Below are positions 1 to 12,400 of a DNA stretch of 64,000 nucleotides, piece by piece. The position numbers and the translations under genes were made by a program. Under the pieces are notes generated by a model. That model worked only from the letters and a program-made list of their open reading frames with translations, searched no databases and had not been told where the DNA came from. The stretch's first letter is position 1; the number at the start of each line of letters is the position of its first letter. The DNA is from Sebastes aleutianus (lineage: Eukaryota; Chordata; Actinopteri; Perciformes; Sebastidae): the NCBI GenBank assembly GCA_916700875.1, contig CAKAKS010000034.1, forward strand, positions 15,462,695 to 15,526,694. The letters are read 5' to 3'.

Positions 1-265
1 ATGACCTATGACGATCTTAGTAATAATGTGGCTTTCTAAAATGTGATGGATCGCTTTGGCTGAAATAAAAATGTACTGTATACAGTAAGTGGAATGGCAA
101 CCAAGTCGAGATAAAACTACAATAATTTGGGTTATGCTTTATACTTCAAATGAAGCTGGATTTTTCTTTCATTTTCTGATGTTTTTAGAACCATCTCACA
201 GCATCTGTCTCTCATTCTTGCCATTCTTAGTCTTTTACTCTTTCTCTCTCTGTCTGTATTACCAG

Positions 266-1236
266 GTGTTTCTGCCATGTCCTCCCTCCTGTCCCTGGCC
301 TGGGTGCTAGCCTCTTACCACAAACTCCTGCGTGACTCACGTGACGACAAGAAGAGCATGAGTTACCGAGGTGCCCTGGTGCATCTCTTCTGGCGCCTTT
401 TCACCATCTCTTCACGGGTGCTCTCCCTCGCTCTATTTGCCTCGGTTTTCCACATCTACTTTGGCATTTTCGTGGTGCTCCACTGGTGCGCCATGGCTTT
501 CTGGGTCATCCATGGCGGCACCGACTTCTGCATGTCCAAGTGGGAGGAGGTGCTGTTCAACATGGTGGTGGGCGTGGTCTATGTCTTCTGTTGGTTCAAT
601 GTACGTGCGGGCCGGACGCGGTGCAGAATGGTGGCCTATTACATAGTAGTACTGTTGGAGAACGCCATCCTCAGCCTCCTTTGGTATGCGTACCGTGACC
701 CAGTCACCACTGACGCCTATGCCTCTTTTGCCCTCTGTGGCGTCTTCCTGTGCTTTGCCTCAGGTGTGGCCTGTATGGTTCTCTATTATGGTGTTCTGCA
801 CCCCATGGGCCCCCGGCTGAGGGTGCTGGCCAGCTCCTGCTGTGCTGAGCTTCTGTGGGGCCTTCCATTACCCCCCGAGGCCGAGCCCATGGCTCCCACA
901 CCGGGCCCCCGTGGCTCTCAGGCCACCCCCACAAGGGGTCTGGCGGGGGAATACGAGGAGTCGGACGAAACAGCCACGGACACCTGCCTTCCGGTTTTCC
1001 AGGTGAGGTCCACGGAGCCTGTGGATGCAGCTGGCAGGCCCATCCAGCCTGAGGGTCCTCTCATCAAGATAGACATGCCCAGAAAACGCTACCCAGCCTG
1101 GGATGCACACTTTGTGGATCGGCGCCTGCGCAGGACCATAAACGTGCTGCAGTACATTAGCCCTAACGCGGTGGGCATCAGGTATAGGGACGGTCCGCTT
1201 CTTTATGAACTCCTGCAGTACGAATCCTCCCTCTGA
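266..1236 (+). CDS. xkr6: XK-related protein 6-like, terminal exon (5' part outside window)
   Basis: Terminal coding exon of a multi-pass membrane protein of the XK/XKR family. The acceptor AG at 264-265 follows a pyrimidine-rich tract; the open frame runs from 266 (two bases complete a split codon) to TGA at 1234-1236, about 323 residues. The start reads V-S-A-M-S-S-L-L-S-L, so the first ATG at 277 is internal and not the initiator. At least four or five hydrophobic segments are visible (around YFGIFVVLHWCAMAFWVI, NMVVGVVYVFCWF, YYIVVLLENAILSLLW and FALCGVFLCFASGVACMVLYY), followed by a hydrophilic tail ending in LLYELLQYESSL. This C-terminus and the stretch IKIDMPRKRYPAWDAHF match what I recall of XKR6 better than XKR4 or XKR7. 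Linkage to fam167a, XKR6's neighbour at human 8p23.1, agrees. XKR4/8/9 are caspase-activated phospholipid scramblases; scrambling by XKR6 is not established. XKR family is near certain; the paralogue is likely. Confidence 0.88.
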
Positions 1237-4200
1237 AGGCTTCTTCTCCCACACCTACGATGCACATGCGTTTCCTTTCTTTCACTCTGCTCTTCCTCCT
1301 CTCCAGATATTATCTCTCTCCATTTGACACTCAACTATCTCCTCTCTGATCATTCGATTTTCCTGCAGGAGATGTGTGTCGGCCAACCGAAAATCTGTCT
1401 AAACACACAGTCATTATTTATTTTTGGAAAAAAAACCTACAGTACAGAGAGAAAATTATGAACGTACAGTATCTGACGTGATATATACAGAAGTATCTTA
1501 TAAATCCCCCTACATTGATAGGGGAGGGTTCTGTATGAGTGTGTAGATAACATATGAATGTTTCATTATGAAATGTGTTTAATGCATTATACTGTATTGG
1601 TGATTCAACCTGTGAATACTTGTGAAGGGCATATTGTATGTCCCAGTGACATGGGACCGGCGCAAAGCCTGATGGGAATGATGGAGGAGAGTCTCAGAGG
1701 GGGCAGGTCTTTGCACATCCCGACATTTACTGCCATTCTTAATGTAAATTACTGAAATGTACGATAATGTTTACTAAGTCCTTAGCCCGTGAGTTTAAAA
1801 AGCACTGAAATGTCTATCCTGATCCTGTAAATTACAGAAAGGACACAATCAAAGATGTGTCTGAGAGAAGCACTTCCAAACGGATTTCCCCCTCTGTGAG
1901 CTTACGTGGCTCAAGTGCATCCTGGCTGTACTATTTTTGTTCAAAATCCTAAATCGTAATCGCATCATGTATGGAAGAAAAAAAGAAGCACACTGACCTT
2001 CAATCAGTTCCACCCACACATTCAATTTTTACAGTGCAGACTGCCCTCCAGTGGAGGCAAGCTGTAACAGCACGCCTTACTTGGTCGTTTTTTGCCCGTA
2101 GTTGAGACAGCACAAAATAATAAGGTGAAAAAACACAATGAAAGGAATGTAGTTGAAATGAGCACAACGTTTTCTAAATTGGTGGGTAGAAAATCGTAAT
2201 AAAAAACATTCCAAAGACTTTTTTTAAAGATTGTACGTGTCTAGTAAAGGGTAGAAGGGTACAAATGTGTGTTATCACACATTTTTTGTTTGAAGTGCAA
2301 AGACAGCCTTCAAGGAATCCTCCACCATTCCCTCTTGAATCCTAGAAAGTACTCCCCTTATACAACCTCCCTGTTTTCTTTTCTTATCAACAAATGTTTT
2401 AGGTTGATTAATATGGGTGCAAAGACTTGTAATAAGTTCTTGAAAAAAAAAATATGACAAATCTGAGAAGATATTTCTATGCTATTATACTTCAGTGCGT
2501 ATTTGTGTCCACATTTATAGTCATTGACATAACTATATTTTGCCGGAACACACACTTTTTTACATAACGAAAAATGTTGTTCAGTGCAGTGTTAAAAGGT
2601 ATACTCCTCAACGTCAGTGTGCCCTCAGAGAGGTTATACTCTTATATGGGTGGACAGGGCAACTGTTCTGTTGAAACAAAGCCAAATCACATCTTGCAGT
2701 ACTGTCTTTCCAATTTATCTGCCCCCTTGAACCAGTAGAATGAGTCCTTGCAAAACGTGTGCCATCTATAGGCCTGCTGTGCAGCGATTATACACTGATA
2801 TTCATCTCTCAGCTGAACCTGCGGGAGCTCTCCAACTACGGATGCCCACGGGACGACCGACCGTATTCACTCATGATAAAAAAATTAAATGAAATCTAAA
2901 AAATCATGCCTTCTAAGTCAAAGGAGCTTGACGAGAAATTCAAGAGAGGGCTACGGAACAATTCATGAGAAAAAAAAAATGAATGCATTTCATACTCCAA
3001 TTTTATCTATTTACTCAATGATTCATCCGAATATATAATGTGTGTTTTTTACATTGCAGTGTTTGGCATGACTTTAGTATGAGGCATTAGTACAAAATGC
3101 ACCCAACAAGGGAAGCCCAAGAGCCCTGCACACAACAGAGATTCCTTTCTCCTGGCTCACTGGCTTTCTGCTTAGCTGTGGCCACCCGTGCCTGCTAACA
3201 TCGTACTGTAAAAAGCGGATGCCATGTGAGCCCAGGTCAAAGGTGAGAGGGGGTTTTTGCCAGGGTTGGAAAAGAACATGAGGACAGATCGTGATAAAGG
3301 GCCTGACTGGATTATCCTTGAATGCTTGTGTGAGAAAGACCTCTCGGCGCATACTGTACAGTATGTATTAGGGGATGCTTGTGTGGTGGTGTGTACGCAT
3401 GCATGTCTCCTCAGCCCTTTCCCACGGTTCTGTTCTCTCGCCGATTGTTCGGCTCCATCCTCGGTTGCTGCTCCGCCCTCTTCCTTGTCTCTTTGGTGCT
3501 GGGCCTTGGTGCACTCCCGCGTAAAAACACTCTCACACTCTGGTAACTGAACAAAACGGGGGGGGGGGGGGTTGAGGCTGAACAACTGGAGATCCTGACA
3601 TGAGAACATGCAATGAGGTACACTGCCATAACCAAGAGCTTCAACATCCAGGGGTCTGCCACCCTTCGGCTTCAAAAGCGATGTTCAGCCCTGAGTAATT
3701 GAGAACTGTTGGGTCAGCTAGGGTGGAGCAAACATCCAAACACACCATTATGTATAGATTATACATGAGTATGCAAAACAACTTGTTCATTGTTTACCAT
3801 AGTAGCCAGAGTAGTTCCTCTCTGTTGTAGTGAATGAACAGCCATGTTAATAGTTAGTTAAGTAATGAATAATAAGTATTGTTAAACTAAAAAAAAAAAA
3901 ACTAAGCAAAACAGCCAATACAGGGGTTCCTCAGGACCAACAAACAAGACCACTGAACCAGCTGACTCAGGGGTGTCTCAATGCAGTTCTCATCCCCAGG
4001 CATGTCCTCAAGGGTCTCCATTTTTTCCTTAACATGTTGCATCCCGGACCACTCCTCGGCTGGGATTGTACCACTAAATTATGGTTTGCACATTTTATTG
4101 TTTTCTTGGAGTGACTGATCAGTGATTGCTCATTCTTATTATTATTGGGGTGGGAGGGGAGGGGGCGTTTTTTGTGGTAGTTGGCTGCCTGGCATATGGT

Positions 4201-7150
4201 GCATCCATTCTAAACACTGCTGACCTTTTTCCAGACGTGGACACAATGTCCAAATCAGGTGCAAATACACTGTGATTCATTCATGTGTGTGTGTGCGTGC
4301 GTGTGTGTATGTGTGCGTGTGTGGGACGACGGTATTATATAGCATCATAAACATTGTACAACTGGGCTGCATTTCATCTAGTGGTGCTTAATGTCGTAAA
4401 ACGCAGAGTATTTATGCTTGCTTAACTGTGTCATTAGAATAGTAGTAATGGCGGTTAATTAAATTGATTTTAATTAAGTCTGCAAAGAGTCTATATGTAC
4501 AAGTCTGGATTTTTATGAAACATGCAGTATATTTTACCTATTTCTACAGAACAATCATAGTGTTGCCGCATTCTGTATCTAGTAAGAGACGATTAGCTAG
4601 AAGCTGGATAATAAGTGGGTTTTAGTTTAGTACTTTTCTTCTTTTCTTTAAATTATACACGGGTTTCAAGAGTGCAAGTGGAAGCCGGTACTATTCAGTG
4701 TAGTATTCAGGCTGCCACACTTTATACCATAAACAAGGTCACAAAGAAATCTACAGAGAGTTGATTCTGTTAGGTTACCTGCCCGACTCCACATCCCTCG
4801 ACAGCCGCAACACACAGCAAGAGCGTTTGAACAGCAAGCTTGTTCTTCTCAGTCCTTGTTGTGCCTTGTTACTTTGGGTGCTTCAATCCAGCCATGGCAG
4901 CCAGGTCCGCAAACAACAATGCCAATAGTCTTTCTTTACTTGTTTCACGTGCCAGCACACTCACCAAGATGATAACACCAAACAATATTCTCCCTGTCTG
5001 TCTCACCAAACCAGATCAAGCCAAGTTCTCAAATCTGTCAGCTCACACCTCAGTCGACGACGCCATTTACCGTTTCATTCACAGGACTGCACTGTTTCCT
5101 AGTGTTACAACTAAAACATCACAGTGTGACAGAACCAAGTGGTGGGTACGGTGTGAAACCCAGTTATTGGTTCTGTCAAAGACATAGGAGAAAAAGTAAG
5201 GCAATACTGAACATCATCTGTACTTGAACGTAGGGTTCCTCATCTTTATTACGTTGGAGCAAGCTGAATCGCAAACAGCCCCAGTTGATTCAGCAAGTTA
5301 CAATTAGCTCATAAGCGTTAGTTTTGGACTGTTTGATGGATAGTCTTAACGGATGCCAGCCACGATACCGAGCGATTTGGTCAATGATTGTTTTGTACTT
5401 TTTGTCTATGCCTTTACATCTTCTTCTGTCTTGCAAATGATGAATGATTTGTAGTGCCAAGACGTAAACTTTCTGTGTCGTTTGTCTCGTGTGAAAAAAA
5501 ACAACAACATCTAGCCAAAACAATAAATGCCTGCAGTTGGAATAAAACACGGAAGAAGTCAATGATGACAAAATGCGCAAAAAAAAAAAATCCACTTATG
5601 TTGCATTTTTCTTACAACGGAATGATGAAACAGGCCCGATCGCGGATTCACTTTTGAATAAGCTCATTTCCTGGTTTTCCCACCACCTCCCAGCATGCCT
5701 TTAGAAGTCATTGTGAGGTGACCCTCGACATTTAGCATGGAAGTGCTCTCGACTGCACAACAAACTCTCTGATTTCTGCATTAACGTGTAGCAGCAGGTC
5801 ATCGTAGTGTCTGACTTGGTTTAAAGTCTGTACCTTTGTGTCATGACCATCTGTTTGACCACTGGAGCAGTATGTTCAGATGATAAAACGGTGCATTTTC
5901 TTATTTTACTTTCTTCTTTGATTTCTGTTAATAACCTGGTGCTGAATAAATACATTTAAAAGGTGCTACCACTGTGGACTGCAGTCCACTCTTTCGCTCT
6001 CTGATAGCATAGCCTTCCGGTTGACTTACAGTCTCAAAAATGCTCGAGAGCTAGCACCTCAAATACACACAGTTTACAACAGTACTCAACTCTCAATGGT
6101 GCCATTTTGATTTTCCAAACCGCACAAAAAAACAACTGTTCATATAATGTTTAATATACTGGTTTCAGCATTGTTTTTGTTTTACTATGATTCAATCTGC
6201 ACTAGGAATTTTTTCTTTCTTTTCTCTGAGAGAATGAAACTGGCAGATGATAAAATGCATCTTTATGGCAAACGCGCAGAAGCACACATGTACTTCTGCT
6301 ACTGGAATTTGAGTAAAAAAATATATATAGAACGTGATTGCTGTGTTGTAAATTCTTGTCATCTATATGTCCTTAATCTGTGTGTATCTATTTTTGTTGT
6401 TATTGTAGAATTGGCTGTAATATTTTGTTTAAAAATGGATTTGATATTCCAATGAAGCGACTATGGTTGTCATATTAATTGCTGCTGATTTTTGAAATTG
6501 TTATCAAAAGGTGTTGGGAAATATTGCTTTGTTTATATTCAATCAATTTCTAGATTGTGTTAGCTTGTTGGTGTATTTCACAAATCTATCAGGATACTCC
6601 CTAGACTGTATGATTTATCCGGGGTATTTCCAAAAAGTTGGCACAATGTCAGTAAGCAAATTCGCTACAATCTGTAGCATCTTTATGAAAGCGTACTCAT
6701 GCAACCTCCGTTGTGACTGAGAACATATAAGGAATGATTTCTTTGTTGTTGTTAAATATAAAATGTAAGTAAATTGTTTCATGGAATCCCCGTTCTTTAA
6801 AAAAAAAAAAGCAAAACTGATGTCCTATTTTTGGGAACAATATGAATATTATTAATAACATATGGTGCTACAGTTCTTTTTGTATGTTTTGGTTTTTAGA
6901 TGAAAAGAGAAATATTATGCTGAAAATGTAATGTTTAAGCCTTACTGTAGATTCATATATCAGACTGTTCATCCCAGAAGAGAAAAATAAATATAGTATT
7001 TGAAAGTGCAATATTATCAGTACTGTATTCACATGCACGTTTCACATTTCAACAGATGTAGGCAGATGTGATATATGGCTTGCAAAGGTGGAAGATGTGA
7101 GCCCACACACAGTGAATGTGTCCTAATATAATGCTAATTTTGACATTTTT
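1237..7150. other. xkr6 3' UTR and downstream flank, no further gene seen
   Basis: AT-rich sequence without a recognisable coding exon on either strand. It probably holds a long xkr6 3' UTR; AATAAA hexamers occur at 2199-2204, 5945-5950 and 6986-6991, but none can be chosen from sequence alone. Contents include a 14-base G run (3558-3571), a GT-rich microsatellite (about 4284-4322) and several short A runs. The open frame at 4840-5187 matches no family I know and has no coding signature. Confidence 0.5.
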
Positions 7151-7156
7151 GTCATA

Positions 7157-7287
7157 GCAGGGTAAACACAGGTGTAATTGATCAAATTAATTAGGGTCCA
7201 AATCTATTTACTGTGTCACAGCTATTCGATTGAGCCAGCATGCAGGGTCATAATTAATGTTATTAATTACACCTGTGTTTACCCTGC
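7157..7287. mobile_element. Small MITE with 23-bp perfect terminal inverted repeats
   Basis: The left end (7157-7179, beginning GCAGGGTAAACACAGG) and right end (7265-7287, ending CCTGTGTTTACCCTGC) are exact reverse complements over 23 bases. The 85-base interior has no coding capacity. The size and end structure are typical of a miniature inverted-repeat DNA transposon. No clear target-site duplication is visible, so the superfamily is not assigned. Confidence 0.7.
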
Positions 7288-7794
7288 AATGACGTGTAAA
7301 ATGGCTGCTGTGAAAAGGGCCTTTACCCTTCACCTGCTTTATACACAGGTTTATAGGTGATAAAGACAGGTGCATAGGATATGGTTTAAAAAGTAAATAC
7401 CACTGACAAGTTACTGTGCATGTGCAGAACTTACCCTTCTGTTGTTGGCACTCCTGCAGCCAACGTTGTGAGTGACTGGTCTCTTTTCCATTCTCATATC
7501 CTCTTGTTGTATCCTTGCATGTTTCTGTCTTTCTCCACTTGTCTCATCTTCCTCTCTCTCTCGGTTGCTGTCCTGACATTCTTGTTCTAGGACAGGGGTC
7601 TGCAACCTGCGGCTCCGGAGCCACCTGCAGCTCCGGAGCCACCTGCGGCTCTGTAGCTCCTCTCCAGTGGCTCCCTGTGGATTTATAAAAATGGAAATGA
7701 ATAACTGTTTTTTTGTTTACATTTTCATTTTTATTTATCATTGTTTTAGGTCTATGGTACGACGGTACGACAGAGTATTAGGGCCAGATTGAGG

Positions 7795-8310
7795 AAAAAG
7801 AACAAATTTGAGATTTCGAGAATAAAGTCGTAATATTATGATAATAAAGTCAAAGGTTTACGAGAAGAAGAGTCGTAATATTATGAGAATAAAGTCATAA
7901 TATTATAATATAATATTATTATTTTTTCTCGTGAAGTTATGACTTTATTCTCGTAATATTACAACTTTTTTTCTCGTAAACCTACGACTTTATTCTCGTA
8001 TTATTATGACTTTATTACCGTAAAGTTATGACTTTATTCTCGTAATATTGTGACTTTTTTCTCGTAAAGTTATGACTTTATTCTCGTAATATTACGACTT
8101 TTTTTCTCGTCAAGTTATGGTTTTATTCTCGTAATATTACAACTTTTTTTCTCATAAAGTTATGACAATATTCTCCTTATGTTATGACTTTATTCTCGTA
8201 ATATTACGACTTTTATTCTCATAAAGTTATGACAATATTCTCCTAATATTATGACTTTATTCTCGTAATATTACGACTTTTTTTCTTGTAAAGTTATGAC
8301 TTTATTCTTG

Positions 8311-8320
<10 letters not shown>
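7795..8320. repeat. Minisatellite built on TTATTCTCGTAATATTACGAC
   Basis: More than ten degenerate copies of an approximately 20-44 bp unit alternating 'TTATGACTTTATTCTCGTAA' with 'TATTACGACTTTTTTCTCGT'. From about 7795 to 7915 the units lie in the opposite orientation (GAGAATAAAGTCGTAATATT), so the array is a large imperfect palindrome with its turn near 7905-7925. Similar arrays are common in teleost genomes. Confidence 0.85.

Positions 8321-8354
<34 letters not shown>
8318..8354. repeat. TA dinucleotide microsatellite
   Basis: An uninterrupted TA run of about 18 units terminates the minisatellite inside the 811-bp insertion. Confidence 0.9.
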
Positions 8355-8359
<5 letters not shown>

Positions 8360-8939
8360 TATTTTTTTTGCCTGAAATGGCTCTTTTGATAGTAAAGGTT
8401 GCTGACATTCTTGTTCTAGTAAAACAGGGTTAGTAAACAGCAACTGTAAACAGAGTGTCAATATATTGACTATAAGATAGACACTTAAAATGGTCTCTTA
8501 CTAAATGAAACACCTGCATTTTTAACAGCCGCACTTATCTTAGCAGGAAAGCACAAGTATAACATTAATAACAGCTGCATTACATTTAGTGCGAGCTATA
8601 GTTCAAGAAGTAAGTGGCTTACTGGGACACTGATATATATATTAGTAAAAATGTCAGCTGTGGAAAAAAAAACTGCAGTAGGCCTATTCTTTATAAAGTT
8701 ATTAAGTGATGACGAAAAAGCGAGATTTGAGGCTTTCCCAACAAGAATTGGTAAAAGTCTCAACATTTCAAACTCTTCTTTAAATTATAAGTTGTCATAA
8801 AGCTGTTATAAGCTTCAAAACAAATAAATAAAGCATTTATTACAGTGTTTTTATTATATTACCTGAGAAGCTGCCTGTGCAGTGACAGTAAAGCACCTCT
8901 TCATGCCTCCTCCTCTGTGTGTGTCATCATCACTGTAAT

Positions 8940-9060
8940 TAACTAATAACAACAGTAGCAGCTGTTTTGGTTCGTGCAGCGCAAAGCATGCTGGAACCGC
9001 AGCTCAACGCCCCAAAATGGCGGCACGATTGAAAAGTTTTGCTTGTTTTATCCGAGTTTC
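8940..9060 (+). promoter_or_regulatory. Putative ccm2 core promoter with YY1-like motif
   Basis: AAAATGGCGGC at 9014-9024 fits the YY1 consensus (AANATGGCGNC), a frequent element just downstream of start sites of TATA-less vertebrate promoters. The surrounding 8970-9030 stretch is richer in G+C than its neighbourhood. It lies about 400 bp upstream of the first ccm2 coding exon on the same strand. The transcription start itself cannot be fixed from sequence. Confidence 0.45.
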
Positions 9061-9204
9061 TCTTCAACACAGACTGCTCATTTAACTGTGTTAGCGTTCA
9101 CCCGAAGCACACCGGTTCACACTGGCATTATTGTGTTTAATGGTGGTCGAATAAGGCAACAATCAGGATGGATCAGTTCACTTTCACAGCTTCACTTTAC
9201 CGAT

Positions 9205-9312
9205 GCTAGGCTAGGCTAGGCTAGGCTAGGCTAAGCTAACTACTTTCACTGAAATCCGGGCTTCACTTTAGCCATGCTAGGCTAGGCTAGGCTAAGCTAA
9301 GCTAAGCTAACT
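9205..9312. repeat. GGCTA / AAGCTA pentanucleotide minisatellite, two blocks
   Basis: Two blocks of CTAGG or CTAAG pentamers (9207-9239 and about 9276-9311), each followed by CTAACTACTTTCA, with part of the flank repeated ('cttcacttta.c.gatgctaggc'). This suggests a local segmental duplication about 66-70 bp long. The repeat lies in the putative 5' UTR of ccm2. Confidence 0.75.
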
Positions 9313-9418
9313 ACTTTCAGATGACTGCTGGTTTAAAGCTTCAGTAGATAGTTATGGTCTTGTCTCACCTGGATCTCCACGCTGAAGTGAATATGAAGAA
9401 GAGGACATTTCCATAGAA

Positions 9419-12400
9419 ATGGAGGATGATGTGAAAAAAGTGAAAAAGGTAAGTTACTTTTTAACTGCAAGTTGACTAGCTAGCATGCTAACTTTGCTAG
9501 CATAGCTAGTCAGAGCAGAGCAGGCTAGTTTAGCCACATAATGAAGTAAATATCAGCTGCTAGAGGGGCAAAGCAGTCACGACAACACACTGACGGATTA
9601 ACTGACTCTCTCAATAACCCGAGGTTACTTTAAATGGGAGAAATGTGTAACTTATGGAATGGAAATTAAGTAAAACTCAAAGCTAAGTTAAGTGAGGCGC
9701 AACAGATTGAACCTAAAAGAGTGAAGAGTTACAAGTTACTGTCTCTGCTCAGGATTACCATGCGCTGCAGGATGCTTTTATTGTTTATAGTCCTCTTAAT
9801 ATCAACTTTAAACACTCTTTGCCTTGTTTGTAAGGTGGTAAGTTAAATATAAGGTATAATATATTTGATTTTGGGTATAAGAATAATGTATGCATGGTCG
9901 GATGCTGTGTATTGTATGTATATATGTATATATATATACATATATTCATATACATATATTCATATATATGTATATTTTTTTATATATATATATATATATA
10001 TGTATATTTTTATATATATATATATGTGTATATATAAAAATATACATATATATATATATATATGTATATTTTATATAATATATATATGTGTATATATAAA
10101 AATATACATATATATATATATATATGTATATTTTTATACATATATATAAAAATATATATATATGAATATATGTATATGAATATATGTATATATATATACA
10201 TATATATGAATATATGTATATGAATATATATACATATATATATATGTATGTGTATGTATGTATATATTGCAGGTTGTATTGCATGTGCATATTGTATATT
10301 ATAAATTGTATATTATAAATAATAATTTGCGCATATAAGAAAAGATAACAAATAGTCAATGTGATTAAGATAAATATGTAAGTAATGAATTGGTATTGTG
10401 ATTAAGTTATATTATAAGTAATGAATTCTGGATTGATAACAAATTTATATTTTGATAAGGATAATTATACCAGTAATTCATTTATATTTCTGTATGACAC
10501 AGATTAAAGGTAATAATTATAGTTAGAATAATTATAAATAATAATAATTATAGTTAGAATAATTATAAATAATAATAATTATAGTTAGAAAAATTTAGGA
10601 AGATTGAATTAGAGTATATGTAGGGCTCAATAAGGAAGCTGGTTAATAATTAATACTTGACATATGGAGAAGTGGTGGGATTAAATAAGTTTATACTTCT
10701 TCTCGCTTCTTTTCGAATATGTAAATCAAGGCATCAATTGTTGACAATTTATTTTTCTTACGCTTTTCATTGTATGTAAATACTACTTGTTTCTGACTGT
10801 CCACTTGTTGGTATGATTATTCTTTTTCTTTATTTTCTACATGTTCGAAATACATTTTGAAATGAAAAAAATGAACGTGTTTAAAAGGAAACGATGGTTT
10901 ATCTGTTGTGGGACTATTAACAGTGAGGGTGGTGCTTGTATACAGTAGTGCAGTATTCTCAAAAAAAGGTAATAAAAGCAGAACCAGTTTTCCCAGAGTA
11001 GTAACCCTCGTTGTTATGTATAGGCGTGGGTCATGGAGGATTTCTGTGTCTGAACATCAGCTGTCAAAGGCAGCGGTTATCAGTGTCAGTCATGCTAAAG
11101 AGAATCAGCACTCCTTGGTTGTGCCTGCTCTCTCTCTCACACATACAGTACAGACACATGCTGCCTAATGATCCCGTTTGATATGGAGACAGATCGGTAT
11201 GTTCACACACACACATAGCTGACATTTCTTTTTATCTTTTGTGTGTCTTAGAGCAGACACAAGGGACATTTCGCCTCTGTTCTTCTTGGTTGGCACAGGA
11301 GGAAAACTGCAGGGCAGGACATGACATTGACAAGCTCTCCCAACCTGAGCAGTGTAATGAGAAGTGAAGTGTCTCAGGTTTTAACATCTCAGATATGATT
11401 GTGCTGGTCATTCACATCATTCTTTCCACGACAAAATGCTAATCTAATTCCACCACCTCCTCTTGATGTGAAGGGAAATTTTGGACGGAAATGAAGTGAT
11501 ATCCTAGTGTGAAGAGGGTTTGTTGTGGCAAGGAAATGTTTTTGCCAGCAATGCTAACTTACCCAAACTCTGCTCGTAGTTTGATGAGGCATAACTTTAA
11601 AATTTCAACTCAAAATTCTTTACTTTAAGGGATCAATGTCACGGATGCATACAGTTCTTGTATATGCCACTTGGTGGTGATAATGAACAGCGTTTGGCCC
11701 CAGATGTATTTATATTATACTCTATGGAGTATTATATTATTATACAGGTTCAAGTGAAAGCTCAGGCCCCATCATGTGATGGCATGATAGTGTTACTTTC
11801 ACTTTGCTGACTGATTTCATATGAACTCATTTAAAGTCTGGAAACTGTCAAAGGTATGTGGAGAAGTTAAGGAATCTGACAGCTTGACTCGCACGTAGTA
11901 CATAGCGGTGATGTCTCACACTAACAACTCAAGAATGACGAACATCCTTGTGTAACGGAAGGACGGCAGGGAAAGATAATAGCATTTTACCTTGCCAGCC
12001 ACTGTAGAAAACTTAGTCATAGTAAGTTTTCCTGCATTGTTCTTAAGCATGAGCAAGTTTGAAAGTCCGCTTGCACCTTTGTTACCCTGGCCACCACATC
12101 ACAAAGAAGCCATACATCACCTCTGTTTCTGTTTTTCCTTAACTTGCTCATCTTGAGGAAAGTCGCTGGGGTCAACTACGGTAGCTCTTGTCTCACATTT
12201 CACAAGGACAAGCCATAAAATGTTAATGCACTTGTCTTCACGAGCTATGTACTGTTGAATAATGCACCTGGTTGTAGGTTGTGCTGTTCTATGGAGTCTA
12301 AAGTCTGTGATCAAATGACCGCACAAATTATGGTTACAAAGTAAAGAGTCAAATACACCTTTCTGACCCTTCATGCTGCATTTATAATTGTTGTGGTGCG

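Larger units (their letters stand above)
7591..8401. mobile_element. 811-bp insertion flanked by 18-bp direct repeats
   Basis: The 18-mer CTGACATTCTTGTTCTAG occurs at 7573-7590 and again at 8402-8419, bracketing 811 bp. The left end begins with CAGGGGTCTGCAACC (7593 on), resembling a hAT-type terminus. The right end, read in reverse, begins CAACCTTTACTATCAAAAGAGCC. Between them lie a GC-rich 'gctccggagccacctg' repeat, the TTATTCTCGTAATATTACGA minisatellite and a TA run. No open frame of interest. An 18-bp duplication is longer than the 8 bp expected for a hAT element, so the insertion mechanism is uncertain. Confidence 0.6.

Noticed and set aside
940..980. A caspase cleavage site (EESD) in the XKR tail, as in XKR4/8/9 scramblases
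   Set aside because: The surrounding residues do not fit a caspase-3 DxxD motif, and XKR6 is not established as caspase-activated.
277..1236. ATG at 277 as the start of a complete XKR protein
   Set aside because: The reading frame is open upstream to a good splice acceptor at 264-265, and the family needs a long N-terminal part that is missing; this is a terminal exon.
868..1254. Minus-strand open frame under the xkr6 exon
   Set aside because: It overlaps a clearly coding exon on the opposite strand and resembles no family.
4840..5187. 115-residue open frame
   Set aside because: No recognisable domain, no splice context, located in the xkr6 3' flank; expected by chance.
9865..10359. Ile/Tyr-rich open frames on both strands
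   Set aside because: They are translations of a TATA microsatellite-like tract.
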